This document shows, in pieces, positions 1-11,794 of a stretch of 64,000 nucleotides of DNA. This stretch comes from Pinus tabuliformis (lineage: Eukaryota > Streptophyta > Pinopsida > Pinales > Pinaceae), in contig CM062808.1 of assembly GCA_031772625.1 (NCBI GenBank), positions 475,537,655 to 475,601,654 on the forward strand, in the 5' to 3' direction. A model generated the notes under the pieces. It was given only the letters and a program-made list of their open reading frames with translations, did not search any database and was not told the DNA's origin. Every line of letters begins with the position of its first letter. Position 1 is the stretch's first letter. The position numbers and the translations under genes are program-made.

Positions 1-553
1 TGGCAAGGCAAGGTTGTAACCACTGTCAATCCGGGAAAATACCATGCCAATGAAAACAAAATAACCAAATAACTAAATGCATGCACCATGCATTCAAATC
101 CTATCATGGAAGTCACACATGCAACTTGTTACTCACAAAATCCTCTTGTTGTAGCTACTCTTCCAATCTTCTTCTTGTGCTCCCTTTCTTTTCCTTTCCT
201 TTAATTTCTTGCTTGCTTGTGTCCAAGTGCTCTCTTCTCATTCTCCTCCCAAAAGTGGCAAGTGTTTATGATCATGCTAGAATGTGACCAAGAGTAACCA
301 ATAGTGTTCAAGAGTAGCTAAGAGATTCATAGAATGTTATCCCTCTCCTTTTATTTTTCTTTTCCTTCATTTTCCCTTTTCATGCATATTCTTGTGTCTT
401 CATCTTCCTTTTCTCCTATTTTCCTTTATTTCTTGAATTAATTGCCATTTATTTCCCTTTTCTTTTTCCCTTTTCTAATGCCAATTTCCATAGCAAATAA
501 TTAACCCCAAGTGATGCCCACTATAATGTTTTCCCCTCCATCTAGCTTGGAAT
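1..553. other. Unassigned left flank
   Basis: AT-rich, pyrimidine-rich sequence to the left of the outermost Copia LTR. I see no coding frame, LTR end or repeat I can name. A short 68-codon frame in the first 300 bases is low-complexity and not supported as a gene. Confidence 0.5.
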
Positions 554-1007
554 TGTAGGTTTTATCCCCATATAGAAATTACCTACATACAAATTCTAAA
601 AAATAGAAACTAAATAATGGTGAGAGCATAAAACATAAAACAGATATACACAGAGATTTTCCCCTGGATCCAAAACTGGGACTACCAGATTCATTTTTCA
701 TTGTATTCCTTTCAATGTTACAATACATATATATACATGATAACGCATCCATAAACCCCATTCTATTAACCCTGGATTATAACATAATCGTATTTCCCTT
801 GACCGTATCTACAAAATGCCATGGACAAAAAACAATTATACCCAAAACCATGTGCGAAATCCATGCACAAAACCATAAGTAGGTTGGCCCACCTCATATA
901 GGGCCCAAACAAAATTCCCAGGGCGCTGCCCCGGACCCCGTGCAAGGGGGCTACCACCCCCCCAATGCATGGGGTAGTCATGGAAAGAATATAACACACA
1001 CCCAACA
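554..1007 (-). repeat. Copia A 3' LTR
   Basis: On the minus strand it begins TGTTGGGTGTG and ends CCTACA, the same ends as both LTRs of Copia C. A purine-rich AAGTGGGAGAA tract lies directly upstream, as expected for a 3' LTR polypurine tract. Length is 454 bp. It carries one GC-rich block with facing C-runs and G-runs around 919-964. Confidence 0.88.
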
Positions 1008-1658
1008 TTCTCCCACTTGTTTTTTCCTTTCAATAGGAGAGCTTAGTCATTGATCCAACACCCATTGTTTCTCTACACCAAGAGAACTACTCAATGCTCA
1101 CAGACTTTGTCAATTCATCTGCAGACTTCTTCAAAGTGTCCACCTTTACCATCAACACGTTTTTGTCCTCAACCATATCCATCACAAAGTGATATTGAAC
1201 ATCAATGTGCTTTGTATTTGAATGGTAAGAAAGGGTTCTTTGCCAAGAAAATTGCACTTTGGCTGTCACAATTTATCCTTATATCTCATTTTACTAACCC
1301 CATAGTTTAACAAAATCTCTACAACCAAACTGATTCCTTACTTGCATGAGTGAATGTCATGTATTATACCTCTGTACCTGAAAGGGCCACTACAAACTGT
1401 TTCTTACGCATCCAACTGACTGCACCTCCAAATAGGTTAAACACATACCCACTTGTAGATCTTCTCTAATCAAAATCTCTAGCTCAGTCTTCATCAAAAA
1501 AGCCACAAATGTCCAAAACTCTGTCCAATCCTGGTCTTCCTTGATAGCGCAAACCATAATCACTAGTGCCACGCAAATACCTGAAAACCTGCTTCACTGT
1601 TGTCCAATGCTCCTTCCCCAGTTTTGACATAAACATGCTCAATACTCCCACTGCATGT
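1008..1658 (-). pseudogene. Copia A pol, 3' end (RNase H)
   Basis: Minus-strand remnants of the Copia RNase H region. Readable pieces include HAVGVLSMFMSKLGKEHW near 1600-1650 and NTKHIDVQYHFVMDMVED near 1190-1220, close to the same stretches in Copia C. Several stops and frame changes interrupt it. The fragment is cut at 1658/1659 by the end of the Gypsy B LTR, with CATGT (1654-1658) as the copy of the target site left on this side. It cannot make an active product. Confidence 0.85.
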
Positions 1659-4600
1659 TGATGAGCACCAGTATTGCAGCAAGAATGCTGCAACTCCTGG
1701 GGCTACCAACTCTACTTTATCAACCCAAGGTTCATACAAACTTGGAGGTGACAACATTGTATACACAAGCAGATGCAATGGGTCCACTCTTTATCATTGC
1801 TGAGTTGGCGATAGACCACTATGGTTTATCAAACCAACCTTCTATTGATTCAGAAGAATTTTGATTACCAATGAAGAAAGGGGAATTTTGCACTAATTGG
1901 GAGAATTGAAATATTGTCTACTGTAGTAAGGAAAAACAGAAATAAATTCTTTGAACACACCATTCATCTAACTAATTGCTAAGAGATCTTGCTTCAAAAG
2001 AATTCTAAGCTAACATGTTTGTAATCCTAACTATCCTAGGCATGCAATCTAAAACAAACAAACATTTTACTGTTGTGCATATGAATGAACACAATAACTC
2101 TTTTTTCCTTTTTGCCCTTTTTTTTGTGAAAATATGAATGCTAAATATTCTTGGTGATGTAGAAGGTGGGTTAGGGATGGTGGTGAAGGGTAAGATGGCT
2201 TGGGAGGAAAGTAGGGGTCTTCTTCTATCTTCTTGTATGCTTTTTCCACAAATCGGCCTCAAACCATGCCACTACAGGTCGTCCTACAGGATGTCCTAAT
2301 GCTTCCTACATGATGTCTTAATGCTCCTACAGGACACCCTGTATTCCTACAGGATTTGGCCGAGAGAAATAGGAGTGATTTGGAAGGTGTTATAGGGCTT
2401 AGGGAAGGTGAATGATGGAAGAAATAAGGCAAGGGAGTGGCTAGGACTTCTTCAGAGTTCAAAATAGAGTTTGTAAGATGGTTGGATTTGCTCAACAAGC
2501 CTAGAAAGTTGTTCTTATGGAACGATGAATTGGTTGAGCGACTTAGTGGCTTTTGGTGATCATGGATGGATAAATTTAGGCTGAGGCTACTGACATGAGA
2601 TCTTCCTACACTATTGAAACTCTTGCAATACATATATCACTGCCATTTATCCATGAATCATGTCAAACAAGAAAGATTTCCAATCAACTTAAGAAAACAA
2701 AATTTCATTATTTAGTTGCCTAGTTCATGCATGGAAATACTTGCAGAATATTGTGAAACACTATGACATATAAAACAAAGTTGGAGATATCAGAAATGAC
2801 AACTGAAACCTATTCTTGAGAACTGAAAAGATGCTGGCCTAAGTAGCATAAAACCCTAAATTCCAAAAGAAATCAGAATTCTATCTTTTTGGGGATGACT
2901 AGGAGTTTTTCCTCAAACCATGGTTCCTGAAGGGAGGAGTGAGGCCAAATCCACCTGCTATCAGCCTTTTTGGTATTCCTTTACCTCTCTAAAACTACTG
3001 CTAAAGCTATTCACAAATGGAAGAAAACTAATCCAACTTACCACTACTTGCAATGAAACAATGATAAAATCAATTCAACACTTAATCTATGAAATAACTT
3101 AAGCATACAAGTACAAGAAGAGGAGCCTTTGTTGCTAGGGTTGGGCCCTAACCCAAGAGCTTCAGCCCTCTGAGTCAACTCAGTGTTGGATCAAGGAAAT
3201 TCTCATTCTCATTATCATATCAGAAAAATTACATAACAATGTTTTGCCACAAGACTTGAACTTGAAAATGCTTAGTTCTCTTACATAAACAATCTGAATC
3301 CTATTGAGGCTCTAGGCCTCCTTATTTATACAACTGAAGTCTCCAACAAATTACTTAAATATAGGGAGGCTTGGCTACAAAACTCAAGATGAACTGGTTC
3401 TTAACTATCACTGGCTCGACTGCCCATGATCTCCATGACTTGACTACTTGCAACTCTGAGCTAGTGTGATTTGATTGAGGAATATTCGAGTGAGTGAGGA
3501 TTTAATGAGGAGGATCTATCTCCTATAATATCTCCTCCTTGTATCATTCGATTTCCTACCCTTAATTATCCAAAATTGCCATGATTTTCTCTCAAAAACC
3601 TACAATCAATGCACATTATACCACTAGACATAACATCTTACTTTTACTCATCTCATTAAGCAAAATATAATTAAAACATGTAAGGAATTATGAGAAGAGT
3701 TTATTTTAATAAGCTTGGAGGTGTATTAAGGTCCATATAGTTACCCAATAATGAGGCTCATCATCACCCCCTACTGAAAGTGTTTCTCATCCTTTGAGAA
3801 ACTTAATCTATATCCATGTCCTTCATTGCTTTGGTGGCCTCCCTGACATCCCATGCTTCTACTGTAGTTTCTTCTTCCTGTGAATAAAATCTTGCCTTCC
3901 TCTCTATCTCTTCCCACTGCTTTCTTTCTTCTTCTTCTTTCCCTCCTTCCACCATTCCTAAAAGCAGTGGTGGACTAAGTCTCAAGCAAATCCAATTGAC
4001 TTTGAGTCTTTGTAGAGCTTATTTGTAAGTGGGTGTTCTATTTAGTGCCTCCCTCATTCTCCGAGGAGAATGGTATTCTCTGATTTTCAGGCTGTAAGGC
4101 AAGGTGTTCCATCTCCTTTGGCAAGCTTGCATGTTGTCATGTCCTAGAAACCTGAACATACCTTCAAAGTGTGTGACTGCTTGCTCTTGTGCAGCAAGGT
4201 ACCTAGGTGCAAGCTTAAGATCATTTGAAATCAGGTTATGGATGCTGATGACATCCATTAGATTAGATTTCTCAGCTCTGATCATAAGGGGTTCTGTCTC
4301 TTCTCTTGCCATTACCTTTTTCATTTCTATAGCTCTTGCCTCCTCATGATTCATCCATGATGCTAGGGCCATCAATTGAAAGTCCCCTAATTTTGAATTT
4401 GGGTCCCACACATTCAAATATGTCAAGACCAAGTTGTGTAGGTAAAACTCAGACATTTTTGCTCTATCTTCCAAGGTGCTTTGATCACAGAGATCAATTA
4501 ATTGTCTACAGTCTTGGAAGGGCATAGTGCCTTTATGTGCTAAAGTATTAATTTGGAATTGTAGCCATTGTTCCTTGAGATACAAGGCCTAAGACTTTGC

Positions 4601-4734
4601 TGGCATCCTACACTGGATTGCCTCTAAGGATAAATTGGCCATATTTTCCAACTTTCTTTCCCTTTCTTGTAGTTTTCCCCTTAGCCATGCATTCTTTTCT
4701 TCTAACTGAGCTTTCATCATTGCCTCTCTGTCCC
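1659..4734 (-). repeat. Gypsy B 3' LTR (minimum extent)
   Basis: Repeated at 26957-30030 with only scattered differences. The 3' end is exact: it ends GGTGCTCATCA against Copia A at 1659, and the other copy ends the same way next to the primer-binding site. The 5' end cannot be set here because the other copy is truncated at the base matching 4734. The LTR may reach about 5451 (a TGTCTACA start after an AAGGAAGAGA purine run) or about 8160 (after the purine tract that follows pol). The 2.1 kb nearest the 3' end is non-coding and contains several CCTACAGG-type octamers near 2270-2350. Confidence 0.8.
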
Positions 4735-6430
4735 TAATGCTGCTCAATTCTCTTCCCATCTCTTTCAATTTGTCCTCCATGTGGCCTATATCCTCCACTC
4801 CCTTTGATTTGGCAATTTACATCTACCTGTGTGTTCTTTCCCTTTATTTTTCAAGTTCAAAGAATAAGGGGATGAAAAAATTCTGTGGGATGACCCTACC
4901 CCCTTCAATGAACCTGTAGTAAGAATTGAGGTTGTGTTGTGGACTAGGTTCTCTTAGTTCTAGGTCTTCCTTCTTTGTTTCTTGCTGACTGATACCTTCT
5001 TGGTCTATTTTCTGAGTTTCCTGTAGGTTTAACAGAGTTTCCTGTAGGATGGCCTCTGCTTCCTGTAGGTCTTTCTGTGTCTCCTGTAGGAGACCTTTTC
5101 CCTCTGATGAGGCAGACCTTGTGACAGGCATCCTAACACAAGTTATGGGAGATTTGGGAGAGGCTTGTCCTGATGATACTTCTCCTTGATTTTTCTCTAG
5201 AGGAGTTGTCTTCTCTTGCTACTTTGGTGAGTATTCAATGAAAATAGGAGTTTTGGTGGGTGTTTGAGGTCTTCCTTGCCTAATCCTTGTTCTCTTTCTT
5301 GTCCTAAAGTATAGTGGTGTTTGTCTTTGTCTCTTCCCTTTTGACTTGATATGTGTACTTAGGGCAGTAAGAGCAGCGATTGCCTCTTTCTCTGTGGGTA
5401 ATGGAGATACCTTTGGTGATTCTTCCCCTTCTCTGCCTTGAGTTGTAGACATCTCTTCTTCCTTCTGTTATGTTTCCTCTTTTCCATTCTCCTTCTCATC
5501 CTTGCCTTTCTCCTTCTCTTCTTCTTCTAGTTCCTCACTCTGCTCATTTGTCTCTTCTTTTGTTTCTTCTTCTATCTCTTCTTCATTTTCCTCATCCTTT
5601 TCTTCTTCTTTTTCCTCCTCTGTTTCCTCTTCATTTCTTCCTTCTATTTCTTCATCCCCCTCACTAATAGTGGGGCTTTTGTCATATTCAAGAGCTTGAA
5701 TTTCTCCCTCTTCCTACATGTCTCTGAAAGTTGTCCATGTAATAGGGATTCTTAGGTTTTGTAAAGCATCTTCTAGGAGAAGTTTGATCAACCCATGATG
5801 GGCTAGTTGTTGATGTTTTCCCTCCTGCACTTTGATGCTCATGTCTATCATTGATTGAAGAGGAAAGTAGGGTATACTTAATCTGCTTTGAGGAGGTGTG
5901 TCTACTCCAAATCTCAGTTCTTGGAGGAGTCTGAAGTGGTGTCCATACACCACACTATATCTCCCTTCACATGATATATATTTAATGAGGTGGTAACTAA
6001 CTTCATTCCAAGGGCATGGAATGCTTTCTCTTCAGGCCCCATTTTTTTCTTCCATTGCCTCCTCCCCTTCCAAAAAGAATTTCTTCTTTGCAAGGGTGTT
6101 TTTATTCTTATCTTCTTTTCTCCAAGGTAACCCTAAAGGGAGTGTGGTGATTATGCTTATAACTTCAGGGGTGATTACTATTGATAGGCCTTTCACCGCA
6201 ACAGTGGCTTGGGTCCTAGTGAGGGGTATGAGTGAGAGAGAAAAGTCCATAGCCACCTCATCATCATATCCTCTCATCCTCTCAAAGAACCTCATCCATT
6301 GGTGCCTTGTGAAAGCTTTTACTACAAGAGGATGCTGGTGAATTATCACTATGTTTGTGGGTTCTCTCTTGTTAAAACCCCCTATCATCTTTCCTTGGTA
6401 ATTGTGGAGGCTTGTATGGATATAATTCAA
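3803..6430 (-). pseudogene. Gypsy B ORF3 (downstream of pol, overlaps the LTR)
   Basis: Seven open pieces in one frame (starts at 6430, 5953, 5452, 5131, 4798, 4585 and 3985) form a decayed frame of about 875 codons. The N-terminal third contains HPLVVKAFTRHQWMRFFERM and a likely globular domain. A Glu/Lys-rich stretch follows (about 5460-5660), then a Gln/Glu repeat of the type LLQET (5030-5100), and a C-terminal domain containing YLKEQWLQFQ and YLNVWDPNSKLGD. It ends AMKDMDID. I do not recognise a family with certainty. Its place after integrase is where Athila-type elements carry an env-like or unknown ORF, but I see no clear signal peptide or membrane anchor. At least the last 310 codons lie inside the LTR and are present again at 29101-30030. 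Confidence 0.65.
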
Positions 6431-8163
6431 GAATTATGGTGGGTGAGAGAGATTTAAATGTTAACTCTACAATTTAATTCTCCTAGACTGCAACTTCCTT
6501 AATCAAATGGAGGATTTTTCTTATTTTTAACTAGAAAACATGGAAGGTATAGCTCCTACCTCACGGGTTATGTATTTTTTAGGACAACCTTTGATTTCTC
6601 CTCCCTTAGTACCCACTGATAATCCTGTAGATTGACTGCTTTGTATCCTATAGGTTTTCTTGTAGGATCGTGTAGGATCCTGTAGGTCTCCTCTGCTGAA
6701 AAATGATAACTATCTCCTGTAGGTGCTGCTTCAAGAAGGCCAAGGCAACCTCTTTTCGATGAATTTGTGATATTTCTAATGCTCTTTTAGTGTGGGAATT
6801 AGTGTTTTCTTTCCTTATATGGATGATCATCTAGGATGGTGTGCTGGTTGTCTAAGTACGAGAACCTCCTTCTGGACCGTTGGTCCCACTATCAGTCCAT
6901 CATTCCACCTTACCTCGTAATCATCTCCCACTTTATTACTCCGTAACTTAACCTTTTTTTGGCCATATCTCCTTTTTCTTCTAATTTGACTGCTGCTACA
7001 TGTGGAGTGGTCTAATTGTTTTCTCCTCTTCAACTAGTCGAAGGTGTCCAAGTTAACTAGCCACCTTTTCTTATAGAACCAACTCTTACATAATCCTACA
7101 TTTTTTATCATATCGTGCTAACGAGAGAGCATGATTAAGATGACATACCTGTGGGTAAGATTCTTTGATGATGATGCTTGTTGGAGAATGATGTCCCTGT
7201 GTTGTGTATTTGTTGCATAATTTTTGTGTATTGGCCTCTTTTGATGCTTGTTTCCTTCGATGTGCAGGTGCTGGAGAGTGATGTTGGTGATCTTGTTGTT
7301 GCTGCTGATCTCTAGAGGAGCTTCCTTAACCTTGGAATCTTTGTGCTAAAGATGGCTACAACCTTGTGAAGTTTCCTTTGTGGGATAGGCTGCTACAGGA
7401 TTTCCTACAGGAAACCTACAAGATGTCTTGTAGCTGCCTCTCCCTTAAATTTTCATACTTTTTTCACTTTTGGAGCATGAGGATTGTTGACATGACTAGA
7501 GAAGGGTTCTAGTGAATGGTAGGTGAGAGGTATAGCCTTCAGGTATTGTCCCTCTGTCCTCTGTTCTCACCCTCTTCTATTTGTTTTTTTTTCTTTGAAA
7601 ACTGATTGAATTGACTTATTGTATGGATGCAGGGGTAACATGGAGCTGAAATGCATGGTGATGATGTGGTGGAGTGAATATTTTTTTTTTTGACACGCTT
7701 GTCATTCCCTTGCTCTAGGATCACTTTTCTTGGGATTTCAAAGCCACTGTAATTCCTATAGGAAACTCCTGTAGGTTTTCTGGGAATCTTGTAGAAAACA
7801 CAGAGCCTGTGTAAACTGAGCTGGAGGAGTTCATAAATGGAAGGATTGATGGAATAATGAAGAATATGAGATGGAGGAATTAAAATATGGATTGTGTAGG
7901 TCCTTCTATTCCTCTCAAGTTGCGTTGACCCTCCTCTTGCTAACCTGCAAACAAAATTTTCAAAATTTTTTCCTTTTCTCTCCTTTTTGTTTTTTGAAAA
8001 ACAACTAGTCTACCTCCAAGGAGGTTTTCATCCTAGCTGCCTACCCTGGGTGCCTCAAAAGAGGTTTTCACCGAGAGATTTTTTTTTTCAACGCCATTGG
8101 GCCGCCTCAATAGGTTTTAAACCCAATAATGGGACTCAGGTGCGTCATGGAGGTTTTCACCTG
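6431..8163. other. Region between Gypsy B pol and ORF3
   Basis: Mostly non-coding. It holds clusters of CCTGTAGG/CCTACAGG octamers (6630-6720, 7385-7430, 7755-7800). A 68-codon open stretch at 6827-7033 is in the ORF3 frame and may be an extension of it. At 8020-8160 there are four degenerate copies of a GGAGGTTTTCA motif spaced 40-50 bases apart. On the minus strand this region precedes ORF3 and could be its leader, or part of a very long LTR U3. Confidence 0.4.
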
Positions 8164-8228
8164 AGTCTCTTTATTTTTTCTTCTTTTTTCTCTCTTTTTT
8201 TTCTTTTTTCTTTTCTCTTTTTTTTAGG
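8164..8228 (-). promoter_or_regulatory. Long polypurine tract just after Gypsy B pol
   Basis: The plus strand shows about 65 bases of almost pure pyrimidine, so the minus strand is an A/G tract beginning at the pol stop codon. A tract here could prime plus-strand DNA synthesis as the main or an extra internal polypurine tract. Which role it had depends on where the 3' LTR starts. Confidence 0.45.
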
Positions 8229-9530
8229 GACTTGATGGGGTGGAAGCTGATACTTGCTCTACCACCATCACTGTCTTGTTGATGCGATTTATGAATTCTT
8301 GCCTTGACAAGGGTTTCTTGTAGACCTTCAATCTCTACTCATTGACAAGTAAAGGGATAGCCTCTACATTAATGGTTCTTATATGTACCGAACCATTATC
8401 ATGACATTTTTCTATGACATAATGCCCTAACCATCTAGTCCTTAACTTGCCTTTAAAATCCTTGTACCTGGAATCATACAACAAAGCCCAATCACCTTCT
8501 TGAAACTATTTGTCCTTTATGTTCTTGTCATGCCAAATCTTCCTTTGAACTTGAGTCACCTCTGTGTGCAGGAGGGCCTACATCCTAAATTCATCTAACC
8601 CATTCAGTTGGAGCAATCTTTCTTGTTGTGCCCTGGTGAGATCTAGATCCAATTGTGCTGCCATCTTTAAGGTGTTGTATTCAAATTCAATGGACAACAA
8701 AGCCTTCTTCCCATAGACAAATTCATAAGGAGTGAATCCAGTGGTGGTCTTCCAGGTTGTATTGTAGGCCCAAGTGGCCTCAACTAATCTATCTACCCAA
8801 TCCTTTCTGCTGCTACTAATCACTTTGGTCAGAATGCCTTCTAGCGCTCTATTGGTTACTGCCACTTGCCCATTATCTTTTGGGTGGTAAGGAGTGGATG
8901 TTTTATGCTTGATCTTGTGTTGGATTAACAAATTTTCAACATGTGAGATGTAAACAGACTGCGTTGATCAGTGACCAATTCTCTAGGGTACCCAAACTTA
9001 TAAAATACATTATCCCTTAAGAATTCAGCCACTTTCTCTTTTGTTGTTGCTTTAATGGCCTTGCCTTTAGCCCACTTGGTTAAACAATCAATGCACATAA
9101 TTATGTACTACTTTTTCCTGGATGGAGGGTCAATTGGTCCAATGAAATACATTCCCCACTTGTCAAATGGATCGAAAGTCACTTGAGGTTGCAGAGGCAT
9201 TTAATCCCTTGGGGTCAGTTTCCCCATCCTTTGGCACTGATCACACTGACTAGTATACCTCCTCACATCTTGGTGAAGATTGGGCCAGTAATAACCAACT
9301 TTTAGTACCTTGAATGTTGTTCTTTTGGCTGCAAAGTGACCTCCACAAGGCCCATCATGACAGGTCATAAGGATGTCAAAGACTTCCTCCTCCTTGACAC
9401 ATCTTCTCGGAATTTGATCCGGGCCTAGTTTGAAGAGGTTGCCCCCAATGCAAGTGAATGGGGTGCCCTTCCTTACAATCTTTATCTTTTCCTTGGAGGA
9501 CAAATTTGGTGGAAACTGTGCAGACACCAA
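8227..9530 (-). pseudogene. Gypsy B integrase
   Basis: The HHCC zinc region is readable at 9200-9400 (HDGPCGGHFAAK, then YTSQCDQCQRM). The core follows with WGMYFIGPI, VTDQ and YHPKDNGQVAVTNRALEG, and then the C-terminal region to a stop at about 8227. It would join retroelement cDNA to the chromosome. Two of the three catalytic positions look lost: the first Asp reads Tyr in MYFIGPI, and the Glu after NGQV reads Ala. Stops of the CAG-to-TAG type and at least one frameshift also break it. No chromodomain follows. Confidence 0.85.
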
Positions 9531-11337
9531 GTAATTTTCTATGTCAGCAAACCATGGAGAGAGAACTGAAATGGCAAATAAGTGTTGATCGGTAATTGAT
9601 CATCAACCATTCCTTCCTCCCTTGCAAGCAAAGTCAATCTAGATAATAAATCTGCAACAACATTCTCCTTACCAAGCTTAGCAATAATAGTTAAATCAAA
9701 TTGTTGCAATAAAAGTAACCATATAATAATCCGAGAATTTACATCAGGTTTATTCCTCAAGTATTTAATTGTAGCATGGTTAGTATGTACAAATGTTTGG
9801 TAACCTGTAATGTAATTCCTAAATTTGTTCAATGAATGCACAATAGCTAGGAATTCCTTTTTAGTCACTGTGTAGTTCAGTTCATCTTTTGACAGATTCT
9901 TACTGATGAAGTAAATGGCATAAGGTATCTTGTCATCTATCTAGCCTAGGGCTGTTCCTGTGGCTTTGTGAGAGTAATCAACATGTATATGGAAAGGAAG
10001 AGCCCAATTTGGGCCTCGAAGAATAGATGCAGTAGTCAACTTGTCCTTTAGGGTGTCCAAGGCCTCTAGACAGCGTTCTGATAATAGAAATTCGGAGTCT
10101 TTGGCCAATAACCCAAATACATGAGAAGTTAATTTGTTGAAGTATTTTATAAATCTCCTATAGTATCCAGCTAAACCTAGAAAACTTCTGAAATCCCTCT
10201 GTTTTTACGGAGGTGGGACCCTTTGGATGATGGCTATCTTATTTGGGTCCACCTGCAGTCCTTTATGGGATATTGGATGACCTAGAACAGTCCCTGTAGT
10301 CATCAAGAACTCACATTTTTCTGGAATAAGGGACAAGTTCATTTCAATGCATTTGTTCAGCACCTTACCCAACTTGGAGAGTGCCTCCTAGAAATCACAC
10401 CCATAGGGTGTAAAATCGTCCATATAAATTTTCATTGCATAATGGACTAGCTTGGCAAAGATACTCAGGACTTCCCTCTGCAAAGTGGCAAGGGCATTGC
10501 ATAGACCAAAAGGAAGGACCCTATACATGAAATTACCCCAAGGGCAGGTGAAGGTGGTTTTTTCCTAGTTCTCTGGGTTAATCTGGATTTGATTGTACCC
10601 ATTGAACCCATCTAAGAAATAGAAAAAAAAATTCCTTGCCAGGCCATCTAACACGTGGTCAATGAAAGGTAGAGGGGAATGGCCCTTCTTTGTTGCTTTT
10701 TTAAACTCCTTGTAATCAACACAAATCCTCCACTTCCAATTTTTATTTGGAACTAACACCAAAGGAGAACCCACTCACTATCTGAGATAGGGTAAATGAA
10801 CCTTGCATCCAAAAACTTTTGCAGTTCTTCTTTGAATATATCATTGAGAGTTGGATTCATTCTCCTTTGGGGTTGTCGGACTGGTTTACAACCTTATTTG
10901 ATATAAGTGTGGTGATTACACACCGAGGGGTGCACTCCCTTCATTTCTTTATAACTCCAAGCAAAGGCATCCAGATGTTCCCTTAGCATGTTGCACAACT
11001 CTTTTTCTTGGTGTACAGAAAGAGAGGCGTTGAACTTAAAATTTCTTTCAGGGCCGAATTCTATTGTCTTGACATGAGTAGGATTTGAATTAGCTAAGCA
11101 TAGATCAATATGACGGTTTCTCTTGGTTTCCTTTAATAGTTCTTCTAAGGACAAGGTGTTGGGAGTTGGATTTTGGAGTATGTGTTCAATCAAAGCATCT
11201 TCATCCGGTTGTCCTCCTCCCATGGCAGTTTCTAGAGTATAGAGTTGGGCTTAGTAGACTTCATCTTCTTCCTCCTCTTCTAGCTGTAAAGGTAAATAAT
11301 GTTCGAAAGATGGCTGAGTAGGAGGGTACAAGACCAA
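9531..11337 (-). pseudogene. Gypsy B reverse transcriptase and RNase H
   Basis: The RT N-terminal lead-in FAWSYKEMKGVHPSV lies at about 10920-10990, WRICVDYKEFKKAT near 10710, and the catalytic YMDD at 10415-10426 inside IYMDDFTPYG. The linker FLGLAGYYRRFI and an RNase H region with the frame EFLAIVHSLNKFRNYITGY follow (9539-9868). The order RT-RNase H-integrase is that of Gypsy. Several frame changes and stops (for example in CDF*EALSK and ALG*IDDK) prevent expression, although the YMDD box itself is intact. Confidence 0.87.
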
Positions 11338-11760
11338 CTACTTGGACAGATGCCCATTTTTTATCATCATGTTTCCAGCCCTGCAGCTGATGTAGGCATC
11401 GGTAGTGGCTAACCAAGGTCTCCCATGTATGAGAGGATAACCATTAAGCTTGGCCTTAGGCTGGAGAACTAGGAAGTCTGCAGGATACTCCCAGGAGTCA
11501 ATGGAGACCATCACATCCTCAATAATCCCCTCAAGGACTACTGTGGAATGGTCTACAAGATGCAAGACTGTTGTGGTATTTCTTAATGAACCCTGGAGAT
11601 TTAGCTTAAGCATGGTGTCCTTAGTCATTACATTAGTGGCAGCCCCAAGATCAATCAAGGTCTGTAGGACAATGGTGCCATTGATGTGCACATCTACTAC
11701 AGGGCTTCCAGGGTCTAAATACTTTGGGAAAATTACCTGCCCCAACATGAAGTCGGACAA
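11338..11760 (-). pseudogene. Gypsy B aspartic protease
   Basis: A 140-codon open segment with the retropepsin-like active-site stretch LIDLGAATNVMT and the downstream YPLIHGRPWLATTDAYI. The D-L-G-A form instead of D-S-G or D-T-G is the form usual in Athila-type elements, so it is not by itself a defect. It would cut Gag-Pol into mature proteins. It lies just downstream of gag, in a different frame from the end of gag (a frameshift near 11790). Confidence 0.85.
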
Positions 11761-11794
11761 CTATCCAATGACATTAATTGTAGGTGTCCCTTTT

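Noticed and set aside
766..1033. Minus-strand frames within the Copia A LTR
   Set aside because: LTR sequence read by chance; no domain, and the frames differ between LTR copies.
5470..5699. Two plus-strand Ser/Phe/Leu-rich frames of 65 codons
   Set aside because: They are the complement of the Glu/Lys-rich stretch of minus-strand ORF3; low-complexity shadows.
3803..6430. ORF3 as a retroviral envelope gene
   Set aside because: The position fits the env-like slot of Athila elements, but no signal peptide, cleavage site or membrane anchor is evident; called unknown.
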